In this document: positions 7,399 to 10,729 of the stretch, in pieces
Layout: the number at the start of each line of letters is the position of its first letter
Numbering within the stretch: position 1 is the first letter of the stretch
Assembly: GCA_903928275.1 (NCBI GenBank)
Contig: CAIYQJ010000242.1
Location: 1 to 10,729, forward strand
Origin: an uncultured Chloroflexota bacterium
GTDB taxonomy: Bacteria > Chloroflexota > Limnocylindria > Limnocylindrales > CSP1-4
DNA length: 10,729 bases
Direction of reading: 5' to 3'
The notes under the pieces: generated by a model
What the model saw: only the letters and a program-made list of their open reading frames with translations
The model's database searches: none
What the model was told of the DNA's origin: nothing
Position numbers and translations under genes: made by a program

Positions 7399-8425
7399 CG
7401 GCGGTCTCCTCCGCGTGCACGCCGGCGAGAAGGTAGAGCAGCGCCATCCGGACCGCGACCCCGTTCGTCACCTGGTCGGTGATCACGGCGCGGTCGAGGG
7501 CGACCACCGCCGGGTCGATCTCCACGCCCTCGTTCATGGGTCCAGGGTGCATCACGATGGCATCCGGCCTGGCGCCCGCCAGCCGCTCGAGCGTGAGCCC
7601 GAACCGCTGCGTGTACTCGCGCAGCGACGGGAGCAGGCCGGAGTCCATCCGCTCCTTCTGGATCCGGAGCGCCATGACGACGTCGGCATCGCGCAGCGCC
7701 GCGTCGACGTCGGACGTGACGGTGAAGCGCCCGTGGCCGGGGAACCCGCCCGCCCGACCGGCCCACGCGTCGAGGCCCCGCAGGAGGGTGGACGGCCCGC
7801 AGAGCCAGAGGTCCGCGCCGGCGGCCGTGAGGCTCCAGATGTTCGAGCGGGCGACCCGGCTGTGGAGGACGTCGCCGAGGATGACGACCTTCCGGCCGCG
7901 CAGGCTGCCGCCTGGGAGCCGCCCGCGCATCGTGTAGAGGTCGAGCAGAGCCTGCGTGGGATGGGCGTGCCAGCCGTCACCGCCGTTGAGGACGTTCCCG
8001 TTGAAGTGCTCCGCCGCGAGGTACGGCGCGCCGGACGTGCCGTGGCGCATGACGAGCATCTGCGCCCCGAGGGCCTGCACCGTCCGGATCGTGTCCACGA
8101 GGCTCTCGCCCTTCGTGACGGAGCTCGCGCTCGCGGCGATGTTCACGACGTCCGCCGACAGGTTCTTGGCCGCCACCTCGAAGCTCACCCGCGTCCGCGT
8201 GGACGCCTCGTAGAAGAGGATCGTCACCGCGCGGCCGCGCAGCGCCGGCACCTTGGCGATGGGCCGCGCGAGGATCTCCTTCATCGCGTCCGTCGTCCGC
8301 ATGACGAGGTCGATCTCGTCGAAGGTGAGGGTGTCCACGTCGAGGAGGTGGCGGTGGCGCCAGTGGGTGACGTCGGCGCCGATGACGACGGCCGACTCGG
8401 ACGCCGGCGTGGGCTGATCCGTCAT
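7388..8425 (-). CDS. pyrB: Aspartate carbamoyltransferase catalytic subunit
   Basis: A 345-residue enzyme that joins carbamoyl phosphate and L-aspartate to form carbamoyl aspartate, the committed pyrimidine step. The carbamoyl-phosphate site is FYEASTRTRVSFE (71-83; Ser75-Thr-Arg-Thr), with the partner-subunit loop VTKGES (Lys105). Also present are MRHG (126-129), HPTQALLDLY (155-164), ILGDVLHSRVARSN (182-195), LRIQKERM (253-260, aspartate-side loop) and MHPGPMNEGVEI (292-303). In the last motif the residue after Asn is Glu, where many homologues known to me have Arg. Length is slightly above the usual 305-320 because of an N-terminal extension of about 20 residues. No pyrI is present, and none is expected next to pyrR-type clusters. 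The ATG overlaps the pyrR stop as ATGA and has only a weak Shine-Dalgarno, pointing to translational coupling. Confidence 0.97.
   Translation of the reverse strand: MTDQPTPASESAVVIGADVTHWRHRHLLDVDTLTFDEIDLVMRTTDAMKEILARPIAKVPALRGRAVTILFYEASTRTRVSFEVAAKNLSADVVNIAASASSVTKGESLVDTIRTVQALGAQMLVMRHGTSGAPYLAAEHFNGNVLNGGDGWHAHPTQALLDLYTMRGRLPGGSLRGRKVVILGDVLHSRVARSNIWSLTAAGADLWLCGPSTLLRGLDAWAGRAGGFPGHGRFTVTSDVDAALRDADVVMALRIQKERMDSGLLPSLREYTQRFGLTLERLAGARPDAIVMHPGPMNEGVEIDPAVVALDRAVITDQVTNGVAVRMALLYLLAGVHAEETADGA
7406..7412 (-). promoter_or_regulatory. Ribosome-binding site of pyrC
   Basis: The minus strand reads GGAGGAG, 7 nt before the ATG at 7398, within the end of pyrB. It decides for the upstream ATG over later in-frame GTG codons. 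Confidence 0.7.
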
Positions 8426-8994
8426 CCGAACGGCCCCACGGGCTCGGAGACGACGCTCTCGCGCCGCTCGATGAGGACCCCCTCCTCGCCATCGATCTCG
8501 TCGACCATCACCTTCACGACCTCGTCGCGCGACGTGGGAACGTTCTTCCCCACGTGGTCCGCGCGGATCGGCAGCTCGCGGTGGCCGCGGTCCACGAGGA
8601 CGGCGAGGCGGATGGCGCGGGGTCGTCCGAAGTCCATGAGCGCGTCCATCGCCGCGCGGATCGTGCGCCCCGTGTACAGGACGTCGTCGACGAGCACGAC
8701 GGTCATGTCGTTGAGGTCGAAGGGCAGGTCGGTGCCCTTGACGATGGGCTGCTGTGCCACGAGGGACAGGTCGTCGCGGTAGAACGTGATGTCGAGGGCC
8801 CCTACCGGCAGCCGGACGCCTTCATGCTCGGCGATCGAATCGGCGAGACGACGCGCGAGCGGGACGCCCCGGCGCTGGATGCCGACGAGCGCGAGCGAAT
8901 GGGTCCCGGCCTGCTTCTCGACGATCTCGTGCGAGATCCGGACGACGGCCCGGCGGATCTCGTCGGCGGTCATGATCCGGCGTCCGTCGATCAC
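8422..8994 (-). CDS. pyrR: Bifunctional pyr operon regulator / uracil phosphoribosyltransferase
   Basis: A 190-residue PyrR. The family binds pyr leader RNA when UMP or UTP is high, reducing expression of pyrimidine genes, and can also convert uracil and PRPP to UMP. The PRPP-binding motif is VVLVDDVLYTGRTIRAAMDAL (99-119; Asp103, Asp104, Thr108, Gly109, Thr111). Other family segments are ALVGIQRRGVPLARRL (35-50), DITFYRDDL (68-76) and VGKNVPTS (148-155). Length is near the usual 180. The GTG at 8994 is chosen because the N-terminus then lines up with the family's usual start. Its own Shine-Dalgarno (AAGGAT, about 7 nt away) is weak. An ATG at 8973 (Met8) has none. The GTG overlaps the TGA of a short leader ORF, which suggests coupling. 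As first gene of pyrR-pyrB-pyrC it probably controls its own operon. Confidence 0.96.
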   Translation of the reverse strand: MIDGRRIMTADEIRRAVVRISHEIVEKQAGTHSLALVGIQRRGVPLARRLADSIAEHEGVRLPVGALDITFYRDDLSLVAQQPIVKGTDLPFDLNDMTVVLVDDVLYTGRTIRAAMDALMDFGRPRAIRLAVLVDRGHRELPIRADHVGKNVPTSRDEVVKVMVDEIDGEEGVLIERRESVVSEPVGPFG

Positions 8995-9017
8995 GCCCGA
9001 TCCTTGCGACGTGGCAC
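8991..9017 (-). CDS. Candidate pyr leader ORF, 8 residues, coupled to pyrR
   Basis: GTG at 9017 opens an 8-codon frame, MPRRKDRA. Its TGA (8993-8991) overlaps the GTG of pyrR (8994-8992). It has the best Shine-Dalgarno in the region, AAGGAGG at 9026-9032 with an 8-nt spacer, while pyrR itself has only a weak one inside this ORF. The arrangement suggests ribosomes start here and reinitiate at pyrR. Three of eight codons are Arg (CGT, CGC, CGG). The peptide itself may have no function. It is too short for coding statistics, so the call rests on the site, spacing and overlap. Confidence 0.5.
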   Translation of the reverse strand: MPRRKDRA

Positions 9018-9025
9018 TCTCGCTC

Positions 9026-9032
9026 CCTCCTT
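9026..9032 (-). promoter_or_regulatory. Perfect Shine-Dalgarno AAGGAGG of the pyr leader ORF
   Basis: The seven bases match the anti-Shine-Dalgarno complement completely. They lie 8 nt from the leader GTG at 9017 but 31 nt from the pyrR GTG, too far to serve pyrR directly. The AAGG part can pair with CCTT at 9058-9061, so access may be controlled by the upstream hairpin. Confidence 0.65.
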
Positions 9033-9061
9033 CCCGACCTCCCCGGGCCGGTCCTTAAAGG
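9029..9061 (-). promoter_or_regulatory. Candidate PyrR-binding RNA hairpin in the pyr leader
   Basis: The RNA segment GGCCCGGGGAGGTCG (9049-9035) fits the PyrR-site consensus ARUCCNGNGAGGUYN, as I remember it, at all but two positions (A to G, U to C). It can fold with a lower stem CCTT (9061-9058) to AAGG (9032-9029), a purine-rich internal loop and an upper stem GACC (9053-9050) to GGTC (9039-9036). This resembles known PyrR binding loops in general shape. The alternative register implied by the consensus pairs less well. The lower stem covers part of the leader Shine-Dalgarno. No terminator with a T-run lies between this element and pyrR, which favours control of translation over Bacillus-type attenuation. 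Confidence 0.45.
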
Positions 9062-9068
9062 CGGGCTC

Positions 9069-9074
9069 AGGATA
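9069..9074 (-). promoter_or_regulatory. Possible -10 hexamer of the pyr operon promoter
   Basis: The minus strand reads TATCCT, four of six bases of the consensus -10. Transcription starting about 7 nt downstream, near 9062, would place the RNA 5' end just at the base of the PyrR-like hairpin. No -35 match is visible at the expected distance, so this is weak. Confidence 0.3.
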
Positions 9075-9090
9075 CCGCAGCCCGGGGGCC

Positions 9091-9108
9091 GCCGGCCGGG
9101 GGGCCGGC
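9091..9108 (-). terminator. GC-rich hairpin after the propeller gene, possible terminator
   Basis: GCCGGCC (9091-9097) and GGCCGGC (9102-9108) form a perfect 7-bp stem with a 4-nt loop, about 30 nt after the stop of the upstream gene and before the pyr leader. A further inverted repeat GGCAT-ggc-ATGCC lies at 9106-9118. No T-run follows, so it would be a U-less terminator at best. Confidence 0.35.
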
Positions 9109-9137
9109 ATGGCATGCCGCCGTCGCCGGGCCCGACG

Positions 9138-10729
9138 TCAGTCGGCGCCGCAGAGGGTCTCGAGGCCGTGGATCGTCTCGGTGTACATCTGGCCCACCGA
9201 GTCGCCGGACCACACGAGCATGCGCACCTGCCCGCCCGTCCCCGTGGCGTCGGGCGGCGTGGCCCACGCGATCCGGCCGCGACCCATGGCGAAGGCGGAG
9301 AGCGCCGGTGTCCCCGACAGGAGCGCCTTGGGCGAGGCGGCGTTCGCGGAGTCGAGGGCGACCACGCTCAGCTTCCCGACCTCCTGGGAGCCGGCGTCCG
9401 CGACCCACACGGCGAGGTGCGTCCCTTCCACGTCCCAGCCGACCTGCCACGTGGCCGGGATCGCGGCGAGCCCCGCGACGCGGAGGGTCACTGGCCCGCC
9501 GGCCGCGGCAGTGGCGATGGGAGTGCCGGAGGCCGCGGGCACGGGCGATGGGGAGGCTTCGTTCGCGGAAGGGGAAGCCGTCGGTGCGTCGGCGCCCGTT
9601 CCCGTGGAGCCGACGCCCACCCGCAGCCCGTGCCCCGACGCGCCGAAGTCCGCCTCGGGGGACGCTTCCGGCGGCAGGGCAGGCGCCGTCCCGTCGGGTG
9701 GGACGGTCTCGACCGGATGATGCGATGCCGCGACCCTGGGTGACCCGGAGCGCGCCGGGGCGGCCGTCGTGCCGGGCGCATCCGTGGCCGCGGGCGAGGC
9801 GGCCGGCGTCTCGACGTCCGGGCCGCCGAGCACGGAGGACCACGACTCCACGACGAGAGCGCCGTCCGCCGGCCGCCACGAGCGGGTCGCAGGGTCCACG
9901 CGGACGGTGCCGAGCCAGCCGACGACGCGGGTCCCGGTGGGGTCCACGCTCGGCATCCAGAGGCCGCGCGGCTCGAGCGGGGTGCGCTCGCGCGTCGCCG
10001 GATCCACGAGGTACGAGTACGGCATCGTCGGCGGCTGCGCGTCGAGGGTGGCGGACGCGTCGTCGACGGCAGAGGCCGACGGCTTCGCCGACGAGGACGG
10101 CCGTCCGGTGGCGACGGCTCCGGCGGTGGTCCCGGCCGAGGGCGCGATCCGCGCAGGCCTGGCGGTGGCTGCCGGACGGGTGCCCGGCTTCGCGGACGGT
10201 CTCGGCGAGGTGACGGCGGACGCGATCCCGGTCGGGGCAGAACCGGCGCCCCGCACTCTCTCGTCCGGGGCGCTCACGAGGAGGCGATCTCCGACCCAGC
10301 CCGCGAACACCGCCGCGTGATCGGTGGTGATCTCGCGCGTCGTCGCCTCTCCCACGCGCCAAACGTACACGTCGGGTCCGGCCGTGCCGTCGGCGGGCTC
10401 CGCCGAGAACGCGAACCACCGGCCGTCCGGCGAGTACGCGGCGCGGCCGCCGACGAGGACGACGTCCTGCGCGATCGCCCGGGTCGCCGCGGCGGTCGGC
10501 AGCGGGATGGCGGAGGGCAGCGATGCGGCGGCGCCGACGACGATCGTGGGGGCAGATGGCGCCGCCGTGGCGACACGGCGGTCTGGGGCGGTCCGGCCCG
10601 CGGCAGTCGTCGCGGTGGCGAGTCCGGCGACGAGGGCGAGGGCGGCGGGGTCGCTCCGGGAGGACCGGGTGGGAGCCGGCGACAGGAGGGCCCCGGCCGT
10701 CGAGCCGGTCGGTGCCGCGCCGCCGGGCG
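9138..10729 (-). CDS. Beta-propeller-like protein with low-complexity linkers (5' end outside window)
   Basis: The frame that stops at 9138 has no stop up to the right edge, giving 529 visible residues and no start in the window. The GTG at 10370 is only an internal Val. Visible residues 1-80 are Ala/Pro/Ser/Thr-rich. About 84-155 is propeller-like: AYSPDGRWFAFSAEP is a PD40/WD40-type blade, followed by DVYVWRVGEATTREI. A Pro/Ala/Ser linker (160-234; 10026-10250) precedes another blade-like part (YLVDPATRERTPLEPRG, SVDPTGTRVVGWLG). A second linker (306-410; 9498-9812) precedes a C-terminal part with WQVGWDVEGTHLAVWVAD, and the chain ends GLETLCGAD. The composition suits an extracytoplasmic or cell-envelope protein, but no signal peptide or clear membrane helix can be seen in what is present. 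Blade-type domains usually bind partners. No specific function is recognised. It ends 143 bp before pyrR and is probably unrelated to it. Confidence 0.75.
   Translation of the reverse strand, partial: PGGAAPTGSTAGALLSPAPTRSSRSDPAALALVAGLATATTAAGRTAPDRRVATAAPSAPTIVVGAAASLPSAIPLPTAAATRAIAQDVVLVGGRAAYSPDGRWFAFSAEPADGTAGPDVYVWRVGEATTREITTDHAAVFAGWVGDRLLVSAPDERVRGAGSAPTGIASAVTSPRPSAKPGTRPAATARPARIAPSAGTTAGAVATGRPSSSAKPSASAVDDASATLDAQPPTMPYSYLVDPATRERTPLEPRGLWMPSVDPTGTRVVGWLGTVRVDPATRSWRPADGALVVESWSSVLGGPDVETPAASPAATDAPGTTAAPARSGSPRVAASHHPVETVPPDGTAPALPPEASPEADFGASGHGLRVGVGSTGTGADAPTASPSANEASPSPVPAASGTPIATAAAGGPVTLRVAGLAAIPATWQVGWDVEGTHLAVWVADAGSQEVGKLSVVALDSANAASPKALLSGTPALSAFAMGRGRIAWATPPDATGTGGQVRMLVWSGDSVGQMYTETIHGLETLCGAD

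Noticed and set aside
6539..8782. Very long open plus-strand frame (747 codons) opposite pyrC, pyrB and pyrR
   Set aside because: It lies antisense to three enzymes with intact motifs. Its translation is Arg/Ala/Ser-rich without any domain, as expected for a shadow frame in GC-rich coding DNA.
9138..10370. GTG at 10370 as start of the propeller gene
   Set aside because: The frame stays open to the window edge and upstream codons spell a clear blade motif (AYSPDGRWFAFS), so the GTG is internal.

Overview
The window is very GC-rich bacterial DNA with short intergenic gaps, GTG starts and little strong -35/-10 sequence. All six well-supported genes, and the partial gene at the right edge, lie on the minus strand, so transcription runs from right to left. 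The gene set and style (PyrR-PyrB-PyrC order, CheB-CheR-PAS fusion, Pro/Ala/Ser/Thr-rich propeller protein) would fit a high-GC Chloroflexota or actinobacterial-type genome. This placement is an inference and cannot be settled from the sequence alone.

Layout in order of transcription. (1) 10729-9138: the 3' part of a beta-propeller-like protein whose blades are separated by long low-complexity stretches. Its start lies outside the window. (2) 9137-8995: a 143-bp gap with a GC-rich hairpin, a weak -10-like hexamer and a compact pyr leader. (3) 8994-5932: pyrR, pyrB and pyrC, overlapping by 4 and 11 bp, a de novo pyrimidine (UMP) operon encoding the regulator, aspartate carbamoyltransferase and dihydroorotase. 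(4) 5931-5741: a 191-bp gap with a good ribosome-binding site for the next gene. (5) 5740-1525: a CheB-CheR-PAS fusion protein overlapping by 14 bp a PAS histidine kinase, which together look like one sensory module. (6) 1477-107: an FAD-dependent amine/amino-acid oxidase-like protein. (7) 1-43: a possible C-terminal tail of a convergent plus-strand gene.

The most interesting region is the pyr leader. A perfect AAGGAGG Shine-Dalgarno sequence lies 8 nt before a GTG that opens an 8-codon ORF (MPRRKDRA). The TGA of this ORF overlaps the GTG of pyrR. Directly upstream, a 15-nt stretch matches 13 of 15 positions of the PyrR RNA-site consensus as I remember it (10 of the 12 informative ones). It can fold into a lower stem, a purine-rich internal loop and an upper stem, and the lower stem pairs with the AAGG of the Shine-Dalgarno. 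This suggests, without proving it, that PyrR bound to UMP shuts translation of a coupled leader ORF and hence of pyrR and the operon.

The second point of interest is the CheB-CheR-PAS/kinase pair. Both chemotaxis-type enzyme domains keep their active-site motifs, yet no receiver domain, response regulator, CheA, CheW or chemoreceptor is present in the window. I see no mobile element, CRISPR array, tRNA or rRNA. The long plus-strand ORFs are antisense shadows of the minus-strand genes.
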